From the NCBI RefSeq assembly GCF_032362555.1, contig NC_083534.1, positions 3,457,001 to 3,521,000 on the forward strand: DNA of 64,000 bases, in the 5' to 3' direction. The first letter of the stretch is position 1. Each line of letters begins with the position of its first letter. Positions 1 to 11,183 of this stretch are shown in pieces. The notes below the pieces were generated by a model. It saw nothing but the letters and a program-made list of their open reading frames with translations. It ran no database searches and had not been told where the DNA came from. Source of the DNA: Amyelois transitella. Its lineage: Eukaryota; Arthropoda; Insecta; Lepidoptera; Pyralidae. The position numbers and the translations under genes were made by a program.

Positions 1-860
1 AGAATTTTCAAAGTGAAATGCGCGGGCAAAAGTTTTCTTAATATTTTTATGTCAAACAATTATTATGCGAAACGATCTTTATGCGAACCGTGCCGAAAAT
101 TTTAAAACTACGTTGTGTGTGCAGCTACTGCCACGACGCCGGCCAGAGACTACTCACGTAAGATTACCTGTCTCGCTCTAACATGCATGCCTTCCCTTAC
201 CAACCATAGAGCTTCGAAATTGTCGTATTATTTTCTCTAAAAAAAAAAAACTATAGATGTCAATATTGCTTAAATCCGTCGCTTTATTTAAATTTAAGTC
301 AAATTTATTAAAGTTAATCTAGTTTATCTTCTAAAGTTTTTTCTCTTCTATACTGTCGCGGCCGTGTATTAATGACTTTTTTTTTCTAATGGTGCCGGGA
401 ACCACACGGCACTGCCGGGAACCACACGGCACATATATAGTTTTGATAATATAGCCTTAAGTCATGTTTCAATGACATAATATAGTGTTTTAATTTTTAT
501 AGATTTCTTTTTACGCCAAAGTATAGTGAATTTTATATAATTTCCTACATGTAATGTATAACATTTTGTATACAGCATCGCCCGTTCCGGTGTCCGTCAG
601 AGATTTCTTACGTAAGATTAATGTTTCAGCGCTAACATGCCTTCCCTTGCTTATTATAGGATGCAATTTAGTTTATTTTTATTTAAAAAAAATCATTAAA
701 CCTATCTCGGGTATGCCGGAAGAGATTTCTTTAGAAATAGACCAGAAACTATGTACTGTTGTTTCTTGTTTATATCATTCCTATATGTTTTCTGTGTAAA
801 TGAATTGATTTATAAATAAATGATACCTGGGCGACCGAGCGGTGCTCGGGGTACGTTAAC

Positions 861-968
861 AAATATATACGGAACAATTCACACAGATTGTGTTAACCCC
901 ATAGTAAGTTCGGGGCTTGTGTGCCGGGATACTTGTTCAACGATACTATATTTTATAATAAATAATGT
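861..968 (-). repeat. tRNA-derived SINE, 3' fragment
   Basis: Matches the tail of the tRNA-SINE (ATATATACGG, a run like TAAGTTCGGGGCTTGTGT, then ACTATATTTTATAATAAATA). The tRNA-like head is lost. Confidence 0.7.
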
Positions 969-2634
969 ACTTAGTACACCTAGACATACCTTATCATGCG
1001 ATGCGAAAAACCAAAAGTATTGAATGAAAAAAAAATGCTTCAATAAAATTAAATTGTACAAAGCAATCATGACTTTATTTAGTTACAATATTAGTGTTTT
1101 ATTGGCTTGAAAAGCATGCCGCTGATTCGGCCTCCACCCATAGCTATATATATTGCGGCGACCGCCTCTCATTATTAAGAGCTCTATGACCATCCCGCTT
1201 GCTTGTATACAGACTTATGAACGATTAGATTTGTACTAAAATTTAGACGCAATGTTATTTACTTTTAAAAGTATTTTCGTCGCTTTAATATTTTTAATCT
1301 ACATTATAGACTTGTAAAATTTTGTTAACAAAAAAATATTATTATTTCTAATTCTATAAACATATTGTACGTTTTGCATAGCGGTGGTGACTCCAGCCGT
1401 AACGCCTAAAGAAATTAACCGTAAGATATTTTTGTTTGGAATTGTCGATGTTCTATGTCCGTTCATTGTTGCATGGTCATCACAATACATATTTCCCCAA
1501 AATGCGGGAGATTTTGTTTTTAGGTTTCCTTTTTTATTTTCGTTAATTTACCAAGTAGTGTGTATATGAATGTATAAAATAAGCATGATTGTTAAGATAA
1601 TTTATTTATTTTCGTCTACACAAAAGAAATATGATATTTTTCTTCTTAACTTTCCTTAAGTAACATATTATATCGCTTAAAGTACAAGTTATGTAGGGAT
1701 TTGTTCATCTTTTCTACATTTGATCTATATTTTATTTTAAACATATAGCGAGCGTCGAAAGTAGTTCGTAAGAAATACAGTTTATAAAAATAAATAGGTA
1801 GATATGAACATTAAAAAAATAATAATCTAATCTTCTTCCACAATAAATTGACCAATGACCATATAATGAACATTATAGGAACCATAGAGTTAAATATGTT
1901 GAGTAAGCGGAAGGCGCCTAAAACTAATTTAAATAAGCTTTCTTTACAGGAATGGAACTAATTACATGCCTTGATACATCGTCAATAATTAAGCATGATC
2001 GTTGTACAATTATTATATATGTCACGTCACTTGTACTAAATATTTGGGAGTGGAATGCAAAATGGCGGAAATAATTTCTGTTACATATTTTTTGGCAGTA
2101 ATTTTTTTTAATATATAATATATTAAGTATTAAATATTTATATAAACTTAAAAAAAAACTAAATCGATTATGTGATCATAAAAAGTAAAAAAAATAATAT
2201 AATAACTAATGTAAGTTGTAACTTACTTAATTTTTGTAATATAAAAAAATATTGGAAAAATAAGAATTTTGTAATTTATGCGTGAATTATTGAAATAGAT
2301 TTCTGCCGTTAAACTCGTGTTCCAGCAATTGTTACGCCATTTTGAATCCACTCTTAACTTAACGTTTCACGAATCAAATGTTTTTTATTGAAAATAGTAC
2401 CAGTTTTGTATTTATTTATTTATTTTATTTATATATTTCTCAAATATATCGTCATGCCAAAAAGCTGAACATCAGTCTTTTAAAGGCTGTTTGTCGACTC
2501 TGTCTATCCCGCAAGGGATAAAGACGTGACTATATGTATGTATGTTTATATTTGGACTTCTATTTTCTCTACCAGTCAAACTTTCGTTTATACATAAGTG
2601 TACATAAGTTGATCGAAAGATTATTACCGTGAGG

Positions 2635-2775
2635 AAACCTGCACATTCAGGCGACTGGATGTGTAACCATGATCGATCCAACACGGGTCAGGTTCCCCTG
2701 CAAAGGTTGCGGAGGTCAGACGGGAGTCGCTTCGTGTAAAAACCTGACTCACCCAATCCAGAATCCACCCACAGG
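2635..2775 (+). repeat. dispersed repeat, probably LINE-derived (also at 54175-54420)
   Basis: The segment with CATTCAGGCGACTGGATGTG, GCAAAGGTTGCG and CAGACGGGAGTCGCTTCGTG recurs at 54.2 kb, with a short piece near 22940. Copy-to-copy similarity is high but the element's class is only a guess. Confidence 0.6.
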
Positions 2776-3884
2776 CTGCCTACGGGCTTATTTCTAAACT
2801 ATTTACGTGACGTACCTTTATTTTATAACGGACATGTTCAAACATGTTACAATGATCCGTGGTCAATGAAACTTACGCGCTTAGTGAACTGGTACTATTT
2901 TCCTCGTGACCGTATCGTCATAATGTTGCATGTTAAGTTAGTTTTTCCTAAAAAGACACGTCTAATCTGAAATGTGAAATTTTTATATGAAGCTATGCCT
3001 GTATCATTTCGTAGCAAAGATCGAGTTTACCTTAATTTGCGAATAATTGTTCTTTTATTTACGTACTGACATTCATTAAGACAAATAGCTGAACGTGGCC
3101 TATCAGTCTTCATAAGACTGTTGGCTCTCTCTACCCCGCAGGGGTTATAGACGTGATTATATGTATGTATTTACAGACCTGGATGTATAAAGACGAGTAT
3201 TATAATGAGTTATGTGCCGTGTGGTTCTTGGCACCAATAGAAAAAGGAATTGGACCACTCCACCTCGTTCCCATGGATGTCGTAAAAGTCGACTAAGGGA
3301 TAAGTTTGGCGCGGGTAGCATTTGTACATATAAAATGTCCTCTTGAATCACTCTATCTACCTATTTTAAAAAAATCATCAAAATTTGTTGCGTAGTTATA
3401 AAGATTTAAGCATACATACATACACACATTGGGACAGACGCGGGAAGCGACTTGGCTTTATACTATGTAGTAATTCATCTTAAATTAAATTGCTTCCATT
3501 AAAAATTTTCAAGAACAGTTAGTTGGTTCACATTCAGATTGGTCTGTCTGTCTGTCTATATCGTTATAACTGTTTAACTGTCATTGTCATGTGGACGTGG
3601 TTATTGTGTTATTAATTTTAATTAATTATTTATTAATAATATTATTTTCATAATTTTAACGTTTAACAAGTTTGATTACAAGATATTGTGATTAAAAAAA
3701 ACCGTTACGTACCTATAGAAAGAAGAATAGGACTGCTCCATCTCTTTCCTATGGATGTCGTAAAAGACGACTGAGGGTTAGGCAAGTCGATAACTTGGGA
3801 TTCTTCTTTTAGCCGATGGCGACGTTATCTGTATCGAATTAAATATCAATAATAACACTTTTAAAAGTCAAGGCAAACAAAAGA

Positions 3885-4145
3885 CATACATGTTAATCAC
3901 GTCTATATCCCATGCGGGGTAGACAGAGCCAACAGTCTTGCAAACACTGATAGGTCACATTCACCTGTTTGGCTTTATGATAGAATTGAGATTCAAATAG
4001 TGACAGGTTGCTAGCAAATCGTCTAAAATAAGAATACCAAAGTTTACAAACCTATCCCTTAGTCGCCTCTTACGACATCCACGGGAAATGAGATGCCAGT
4101 GGTCTTATTCTTTTTTTTATATTGGTGCCCGGAACCGCACGGCAT
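3885..4145 (-). repeat. SINE-A, near full length
   Basis: Runs from a (CATA)n-like end through the body of the SINE-A family (TCCCATGCGGGGTAGACAGA, GATAGAATTGAGATTCAAAT, CTTACGACATCCACGGGAAA) to the inverted 5' hairpin end next to exon 1 of the coiled-coil gene. Confidence 0.85.
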
Positions 4146-4186
4146 TTTATTATTATAATATTTATATATATAAATTTAATATTCAG

Positions 4187-7100
4187 AGGAGACTCCCGTG
4201 AAGGTGTCTTCAGGCACCGTGGGCGAAGTCAACGAGGCACTCCATCATCAGCTCAAGGTGTTAAGCTGGTGAGTGATTGATTGATTGTTTTGGTGTGTGT
4301 GTGTGTGTGTGCGTGGTGTGTGAACAGTGTGAGTGATTTTGTTTATCTATACTAATATTATAAAACTGAAGAGTTTGTTTGTTTGAACGCGCTAATCTCA
4401 GGAACTACGGGTAGGTACGAATTGAAAAATTATCTTTGTGTTGAATACACCATTTATCGAGGAAGGCTTTAGGCTATATAACATCACGCTGCAACTATTA
4501 GAAGCGAAGATATAATGGAGAATGTGAAAGAAATCGGGTAAAATTATTCATCCTTGAGGGCTTCAATGAGTGGTCCTATTCTTTTTAATATTGGTGCCGG
4601 GAACCACACGGCGCGTGTCCACTTATCATGGCGCTGTCGATGTTGTTAATAATAAAGAGAAAATATTTGTATTTTTTTAGTTTGTAAAGAATATACTCAG
4701 AAAGAACTGAACCAATTTTGACGGAATTTAGTACACAAATAGAATAGACATTCGGGAATAACGTACGCATATTATTATACCGAAATTATCATCGAAGCAC
4801 CGCGTGATAAAGCTTAAAGTAAATATAAATACATGTCTACCCCGCAAGGGATATGGACGTGACCATATGTGTGTATGTACATATGTATGTATGTATGTAA
4901 ATATAATACTTTTTCAACCAGGACGGTGGAACGCGAGCGCGCAGCCCGAGTGGCGGCCTGCAACAAGGCGTCGCAGGAGGCGCTCCGCAAGCTGAGACCT
5001 CTGGAGCACCCCACCGCCGCCGCCGCCAAGGCCAGGAGACAGGCCGCCGGCGAGCTGGAGCGGGGGCTGGCTAAACTGCAGGCTGTAAGTGTTTAGAGCG
5101 TAGGGCTCCGCTGGTAGATCTCTGGAGCACCCCACCGAGGCCAAAAGTTGTAAGAGACGTGTCAGGTTGTAGTAAATGTAGCAAACTGCTGTTTTTAGGG
5201 TTCCGTACGTCTGAATACAAAAACGGAAACCTTATAGGATCACTCGTGTGTCTGTCCGTCCGTCGCTTACAGTCAATTATCTCCGAATCTATTAGACCGA
5301 TTAAGTTGAAATTTGGTACACATATCAATTCCTGTGACCCAAACACAGAGGTGTGACGTGAGCAGATGAAATCTGTATATGGGGGGTCATTTTTGGGGGG
5401 GAAGGGGACAATTAAAAAAAAAAATCTGAAAACTGCATCGTGTGGCATATCAAATGAAAGGTCTTGTTGAAAAGATCTTAAATGTATTTTTTTGTAATTT
5501 TAAAATAAATAGTTTCCAAGTTTTTCAAGAAAATAGACGAAAATTGACCATTCCCCCCCTTATCTCCGAAACTACTGAACCTAAAATGTTGAAAAAAATA
5601 CAGAAATTAGTTTTCTCCTTATAGATTATAGGAAAACCTATAAGAAGTCCATGATATTAAAATAACATTATAAATCACTCAAACATCACAACAAACAAAT
5701 TTGGGTCAGTTTTAAAAAAACATGATAGGTAACATCGTACGGAACCCTCTTCACGCGAGTTCAACTCGCACTTGTCCCCTTTTTTGAACACAGAGAGGCA
5801 AGTAGAAGTAGTTGTCAGTACTTTGTCAGTCATTCAGTGAGAGTTTATTTATATCTATGTATTGACGGCCTCTGTGGCGCAGCGGTAGTGCGCTTGTCTG
5901 TGACACTGGAGGTCCCGGGTTCGAAGCCCGGCCAGGGCATGAAGTAGAAACGAACTTTCTCTGATTGTCTTGGATGTTTATCTTAAATAAGTATTTATTT
6001 TAAAATATAGTATCGTCGAGTTGGTATCTCGTGACTCAAGTCTCGAACTTACTACGAGGCTGACTCGATCTGTGTAATTTGTCCCGTATATATTTATTTA
6101 TTTATAGTGCCATGCTGTGGTTCCCGGCACCAATAAAAAAAAGAATAGGACCACTCCATCTCTTTCCCACGGATGTCGTAAAAGGCGACTAAGGGATAGG
6201 CTTATAAACTTGGGATTCCTCTTTTAGGCGATGGGCTAGCAACCCGTCACTATTTGAATCTCAATTCTATCACAAAGCCAAACAGCTGAGCGTGGCCTAT
6301 CAGTCTTTTCAGGACTGTTGGCTCTGTCTACCCCGCTAGGGATATAGACGTGACTATAAGTATGTATGTATGTATGTATAAAATATAGTATCGTCGAGTT
6401 GGTATCTCGTGACACAAGTCTCGAACTTACTTCGAGGCTAACTCGATCTGTGTAATTTGTCCCGTATATATTTATTTATTGTCCGCAGGATTGGACAATG
6501 CACGTTGCCAAATCTGGCCTGGTCAAGTTCCCTGATGACCCGAGCAAGTACGCCAAGGCGATGGAGACTCACAAGGAGAAGCAGAGGGAGATCAGGCGGC
6601 AGTTGGAGGTATTGTACTCCTATCCATTTCTCTCATTGTTTTGTAGCGGGAGATGGATGATTCGGCTCGACCGCCACCAAAGGGAAGATCTTCCGCCAGG
6701 CTAGGTGTTATGCCTGGGGAACCGCGCGACAGACGATGTTGTGTCGGAGGTTGTATATATAGCTCCAATCCGTGAAATCTTTGAAATCGCGATTAAGATT
6801 CTTCGCTGCTATTGGTTGAGCGCGTCAATTTCTTCGCGATGATTGACAGTAGTTGTTTGATTGGATAAATAAATATATACGGGACAAATTACACTGATTG
6901 AGTTAGCCTCGAAGTAAGTTCGAGACTTGTGTTACGAGATACTAACTCAACGATACTATATTTTATAATAAATACTTATATAGATAAACATCCAAGACCC
7001 AGGCCAATCAGAAAAAGTTCTTTTCTCATCACGCCCTGGCCGGGATTCGAACCCGGGATCTCTGGTGTCACAGACAAGCGTACTACCGCTGCGCCACAGT

Positions 7101-9586
7101 GGCCGTGATGTTGTGACGAGTGGCGTAGAGATGTCGCCACAGTTTCAACAAACATACATACAGACATATTATACAACATCGTCTGTCGCGCGGTTCCCCA
7201 GGGAACACACCAGCCTGCAGGAAGATCTGCCCTTTGGTGGCGGTCGAGCCCGTATCATCGCCCCTGCTATAATATGTATACATACATACATACATATGGT
7301 CACGTCTATATCCCTTGCGGGCTAGACAGAGCCAATAGTCTTGAAAAGACTGAATGGCCACGTTCAGCTGTTTGGCTTTGTGATAGAGTTGAGATTCAAA
7401 TTGTGACAGGTTGCTAGCCCATCGCCTAAAAAATTATCCCAAATTTGTAAGCCTATCCCTTAGTCGCTTTTTACTTACATACATACATAAAATCACGCCG
7501 CTTTCCCGGAGGGGTAGGCAGAGACTACCTCTTTCCACTTGCCACGATCTCTGCACACTTCCTTCGCTTCATCCACATTCATAACTCTCTTCACGCAAGC
7601 TCGGCGGTTTCGGGTACTTTTGACCTGACCCTTTACCAGGACGTCCTTAATTTGATCAATATACGATAAAATTAAGATATAATAAAAGTAAATAATAAAA
7701 GTAGATAATTAAAAACGATAAGATATTATAAAATTATACATAAATAACATGTTCCCTTTAGAAAATAAATGACATGTTTCCACAGGAGCGCCTGCTGGCC
7801 CTCCAGAGTGAGGTGCGTCACCAGCTACTCACGCATCGGCCGTGGCGCTGCGTGGAGACCGACCTCGCGGAGTTCCCCACCAGGGAGCTGGCGCAGGTGT
7901 GTAGCACTCCCAGCGGGGTAGACAGCTCAAATTCAAAAATTTAAAATTCAAAATTTTTATTCATTACTATAGGATACTATATATCGCTTAATAATTGTCA
8001 AAACGTATGGTTTAACAACATTGGTTGACGTCAAATAAATTACTTAAAAACTAAGTTTACTGCCGCTTCCAAGGCGTCAGTGCAGAAGAAGCGGTAACAA
8101 ACTGCACTGCAGCATTTTCTTCTTCTGTTGCTCATATAAATTGTCAAATTCAATATTTTCATTCATTAGGTACTAACAAGCTGTTGCCCGCGACTTGGTC
8201 CGCGTAAATTTTGAGTTGAATCTTAATCATACAGTCGGATACAGCCAGACAGACAAAAAATGTAAAAAAAAAAAAATGATTCCCTATCCATTTCAGTCAA
8301 AATACTAAATGTGCAGACAAAATATTTTTACTGTTTTATTAAAGTATGGATAGATTATAGGATACTTCGTATCGCTTGATGATTGTCAAATCGTTTGGTT
8401 TAACAACATTAGTTGACCTCGAATGAATTACTTAAAACTAAGTTCACTGCCGCTTCCAAGGCGAAAAATTATCCCAAATTTGTAAGCCTATCCCTTGGTC
8501 GCCTTTTACGACATCCATGGGAAAGGGACGGAGTGGTCCTATTCTTTTTTGTATTGGTGCCGGGAACCACACGGCACATAACATAAATTTTTGATATGAT
8601 TCCAGGCTCTGAACACGCCGTCAGTGGAGGTGGGCACCCTCCAAATGCGCGCGCCGCCCTCGCTGGCCGCCGACACCGTGTACGTGACTCCTGCGCAGCT
8701 AGCACAGTATGTGTTCTTTTTATAAATTGAAATTCATAATCTTTATTCGATATCATAAAGTACATCAGTTGAATTACAGTTACTGCTTAGAAATAGGTAC
8801 AATATGAACCCTGTTGTACATCGCAATATCTTTACTAATATTATAAAGCTGAAGAGTATGTTTGTTTGTTTGTTCGTTCGTTTGAAAGCGCTAATCTCAG
8901 GAACTACTGGTTCGAATTAAAAAATTATTTTTGCGTTGAATAGACCATTTATCGAGGAAGGCTTTATGCTAAAAAAAAAAACAGGGAAAATTATTCATCC
9001 TTGAGCGCTTCAATGATGCCCAAAATAACTATTCCACGCGTCGCGGGCACAGATTAGCGCGTTTAAACAAACAAACTGTTCAACTTTATAATATTAGTAT
9101 ACATTATAAAGAAGTATTTCTCTTCTATATTCTTCCACCGGACTTACTGTGATTCTGCCAATGTCACGGTTTGAAGAGATACGAAGTTATGAAATTGGTC
9201 GGTTATACGGTTATAAGATCTGAAAGGAGAAGGTTGTAGAAGTCTTGTTCATGAGAAATCATGGTTTTATTTAAAATTATTTTTACTGCATCTCAATGCT
9301 TTTTATGTGCGCTGCCTTCTAATTATGGATTTTCCTTTATATTTTGGTTGACTGGAAGAAATCCCATTGGGGATAAGTCCGCCATTGTACATATTCTTCT
9401 AAATCCAATAACTGTTTTGCAATTTGTTTTATTTATTTTTATGTGCAATAAAGAGTTTACAAACAAACAAACAATTATTATATTATTTTTATCAGCTTAC
9501 GAGAGCTGGTCGCCGAGTTGCAATCTGAGGATGTGAAGTTGGAACTGGCGCCGATGGACGACAGAAGCAGCGTCTGCGCAGCGTAA
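4187..9586 (+). CDS. coiled-coil-like protein, C-terminal 221 residues (partial gene, six exons)
   Basis: Six exons read in one continuous frame: 4187-4268, 4922-5084, 6489-6608, 7786-7896, 8606-8706 and 9496-9586 (TAA at 9584-9586). Every intron is GT-AG. The junctions keep phase: a Trp codon is split tg|g between exons 1 and 2, three phase-0 junctions follow, and a His codon is split ca|c before the last exon. The exons are clearly GC-richer than the AT-rich introns. The product is Ala/Glu/Arg/Lys-rich and helix-prone (for example VERERAARVAACNKASQEAL and KAMETHKEKQREIRRQLE), so probably coiled coil, and ends DDRSSVCAA. I do not recognise the family and assign no function. The start codon is not seen: the first exon found opens in mid-codon, so the 5' part lies upstream of the window or in undetected exons. 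An AATAAA near 9822 could serve polyadenylation. Introns are full of SINEs; the third exon begins 8 bp after a SINE tail. Confidence 0.8.
4350..4574 (+). repeat. dispersed element D (TACTAATATTATAAA family)
   Basis: Begins TACTAATATTATAAA, then GAAGAGTTTGTTTGTTTGAA, GAACTACGGG and CCTTGAGGGCTTCAATGA. It belongs to a family with ten copies in this window whose other end reads TCCACGCGGACGAAGTCGCG in full copies. Probably non-autonomous; class unresolved. Confidence 0.8.
5194..5785 (+). repeat. dispersed element with AGGGTTCCGTAC start, about 590 bp
   Basis: Starts TTAGGGTTCCGTACGTCTGA and ends in CGTACGGAACCCTCTTCACG followed by TCAACTCGCACTTGTCC, so short inverted GGTTCCGTAC / GTACGGAACC sequences lie near both ends. 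I know this layout as a common lepidopteran interspersed repeat. It explains the open frames at 5159-5624. It sits in the intron after exon 4922-5084. Confidence 0.65.
5867..6104 (+). repeat. tRNA-derived SINE, full length
   Basis: The head is tRNA-like: A box TGGCGCAGCGG at 5875-5885 and B box GGTTCGAAGCC at 5918-5928, closing GGCCAGGGC. The tail carries ATAGTATCGTCGAGTTGGTA and ends in TATTTATTTA. Other full copies are at 6862-7104, 17578-17817, 32436-32677 and 63329-63569. Confidence 0.92.
6107..6378 (+). repeat. SINE-A, full length, inside duplicated tRNA-SINE tails
   Basis: A complete copy from GTGCCATGCTGTGGTTCC to (TATG)n. About 100 bp of tRNA-SINE tail sits on each side (6002-6103 and 6380-6480) as direct repeats. 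Confidence 0.9.
6380..6480 (+). repeat. second copy of tRNA-SINE tail, abutting a splice acceptor
   Basis: Repeats 6002-6103 with few changes. Its TATTTATTTATT end is followed by GTCCGCAG and then exon 6489-6608 of the coiled-coil gene, so the SINE supplies the region just 5' of the acceptor. Confidence 0.85.
6646..7260. repeat. dispersed element F in two inverted arms, interrupted by a tRNA-SINE
   Basis: The left arm (6650-6861) reads GATTCGGCTCGACCGCCACC, AAAGGGAAGATCTTCCGCC and CCGCGCGACAGACGATGTTG. The tRNA-SINE at 6862-7104 follows, then the continuation ATGTTGTGACGAGTGGCG. From about 7170 the start of the element returns in opposite orientation (ACATCGTCTGTCGCGCGG). An uninterrupted copy lies at 21605-21870 and another at 54848-55345. 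Confidence 0.75.
6862..7104 (-). repeat. tRNA-derived SINE, full length
   Basis: Complete minus-strand copy. The B box reads GGATTCGAACCCGGG on the plus strand and the A box CCGCTGCGCCA. It is inserted in element F. Confidence 0.92.
7276..7473 (-). repeat. SINE-A, 5'-truncated
   Basis: Has the (CATA)n end, TATCCCTTGCGGGCTAGACA and the body up to CCCTTAGTCGC. The 5' hairpin end is missing, replaced by the LINE tail that follows. Confidence 0.85.
7474..7663 (-). mobile_element. LINE 3' end (5'-truncated copy)
   Basis: On the minus strand it reads as the C-terminus of a retrotransposon protein (KDVLVKGQVKSTRNR, then MNVDEAKEV, then RGKWKEV) and ends in a non-coding GGGAAAG..GGCGTGATTTTATG tail. 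Similar fragments lie at 13440-13540, 20307-20490, 24268-24358, 30878-30987, 43358-43466, 44825-44985, 54055-54125, 59210-59310, 61123-61314 and 62087-62208. An RTE-like clade is a guess from the terminal motif. Confidence 0.75.
7935..8465. repeat. dispersed element G, two overlapping copies
   Basis: Two copies in the same intron share GGATACT..TATCGCTT, TGATTGTCAAA or similar, GTTTAACAACATT, and CTGCCGCTTCCAAGGCG. Relatives are at 18238-18285, 22340-22510, 23590-23720, 40380-40540 (inverted) and 62745-62925. Confidence 0.7.
8463..8577 (-). repeat. SINE-A, 5' part only
   Basis: Covers TAAGCCTATCCCTTGGTCGC to GGGAACCACACGGCAC, ending 28 bp before exon 8606-8706. Confidence 0.85.
8833..9106 (+). 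repeat. dispersed element D, full length
   Basis: From TACTAATATTATAAAGCTGA through CCTTGAGCGCTTCAATGATG to a CCACGCGTCGCGGGCACAG-like end. Confidence 0.85.
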
Positions 9587-11183
9587 ATTTACATTTAAAA
9601 AAAACAACGGATTGGAGGGAAAACGTTTTGTTTTTACTTCAAAATGGCGGATTATTACGCTTCGTCTCTTAAGAATTTCCAGAATTCTCTTAAATATCTC
9701 TTATATAAACCTCGATGAATTTTATTTTAAATTAAGTCGACTTTACGGCTTCTAAACCAATATATTCAAGACATTAGTCCCGGTTGCATACTCGCCTGCA
9801 TACTGTGGTTGATTAATTAATGTAATAAAGAAAATGTTGTGTATTTGTAGGTGCTGTTTATTTATAAAATTAATTTGTATTAACCTCGTTCTATTATTTA
9901 TCACATTAAAATTTAATCTCAATAATAACTCACAGGTTTTTTTTTCCTAATGCTGAATAAAAAAAAATGCTGAAAATTGAATTTGCTTCGCTTTTGAAAT
10001 TATTTAGTCTAATTAACACTTAAATATAATTTTCGTAAATGCGAAAGCTGGACATGGTTTTTATGGCCTTTTGTGGCTCTGTCTACCCCTTGTATGTCTG
10101 GATGGATGGATGTCTGTTACAATTTTACGGCTAAACGGCTGAACGGATTTTTATGAAATTTGAAATAAAGGCACTGAAGGCCCAGGTCAAACAGCGCAAA
10201 AACTACATTAGGCGAACGAAGTCGCGGGTAACATAATGGCTGAAAATTAAAAATTATAATTAATCAAAATTACACCTTAAAAAATACGGTCGAATTGAGA
10301 ACCTCCTCGTTTTTTGAAGTCGGTAATAAATAAATATTAACAGTTTTATATTAGTAACAATTATTTTATAAATTAATATTAACTGTTAAAAGTATGTTAT
10401 TATACATACAAGTTTGAAAAAAAAAAAAAATAAAGTCATAAATTGTCGTCTAGAAAAAGAAATTGTTGCAGTATAATGACAGTGTAGTTTAGCTGTTTTT
10501 ATAATAATATGACTATCTTTGACCAAAAAATTTGCTGGTTATTAAGTAGTTTTTTTTAATTAGCTCTATGCAAAACATATGTTATTTGTATATAGTGAAG
10601 CAATGTATCTATATAACCTGTACTTACTATGAATAAATGATTTATTTCGATTTGTATTTCACGTATGTTTTATTAAAATGGTTAGCTATATCTTGAATCC
10701 TGAATAAATATAGGGTCTATTTAAGGTTCCTTACCTCAATGGTAAAAACGGGAACCTATTACTAAGCCTCCGCTGTCCGTCTGTCACCACGCTGTATCTC
10801 ATAAACTTTTTTTGTGTACATAAATAATTTATGTACACAGAAAATGTCGAGAATGATATACACAAGAAACAAAATTACAATAGTTCTGTTCTTTTCTAAA
10901 GAAATGTCTTCTAGCTGACTCGAGATAGGAGACATGTTCGTTGCATGTTGGTCTTTGTGTATATGCGCTGCCTTTCACGTAAGGGATGAAGACGTGATAT
11001 ATGTATGTGACCTTAAAGCAAACATAATGAAAGAAAAAAATATTTGTCAATGGCAAAGTGAGTAGTAAACGTCAAGTATCAACCTTTAAAAAACGTCAAA
11101 TACAAATTCTAACCTAAAAAATTTGCTAAGAAATAATGTATGATAGAAATTAAAAAATCTTCCGAGATTATAGAATTTTAAAT
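9587..11183. other. intergenic, between the coiled-coil gene and mRpL43
   Basis: Contains the 3' flank of the coiled-coil gene (AATAAA near 9822), a diverged repeat with GAACGGATTTTTATGAAATTTG at about 10095-10225, a GAGAACCTCCTCG...GTCGG motif near 10285 also seen near 17020, and a weak SINE-A 3' trace near 10970-11006. No gene seen. Confidence 0.6.

Larger units (their letters stand above)
1..4186. other. no gene recognised; repeat fragments upstream of the first coding exon
   Basis: AT-rich DNA. It holds two diverged copies of one repeat (about 120-210 and 568-650, sharing CGTAAGATTA and AACATGCCTTCCCTT or close variants), a tRNA-SINE fragment at 861-968, SINE-A fragments at 390-433, 2455-2548, 3082-3170, 3212-3305 and 3712-3822, a near-full SINE-A at 3885-4145, and a LINE-like fragment at 2635-2775. 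Short ORFs here have no recognisable domain. Upstream exons of the coiled-coil gene may be hidden but I could not support any. Confidence 0.6.

Noticed and set aside
5071..5448. 125-residue minus-strand frame
   Set aside because: Covers the antisense of a dispersed repeat and of exon 4922-5084; no domain.
5867..5938. A tRNA gene (also at 7104-7030, 17578, 32677 and 63329)
   Set aside because: Good A and B boxes, but each is fused to the same non-tRNA tail, copies are mutated, and the acceptor stem is poor. They are SINE heads.
9261..9536. 91-residue hydrophobic frame
   Set aside because: No domain, AT-driven hydrophobicity, lies mostly in an intron and overlaps the real last exon in another frame.
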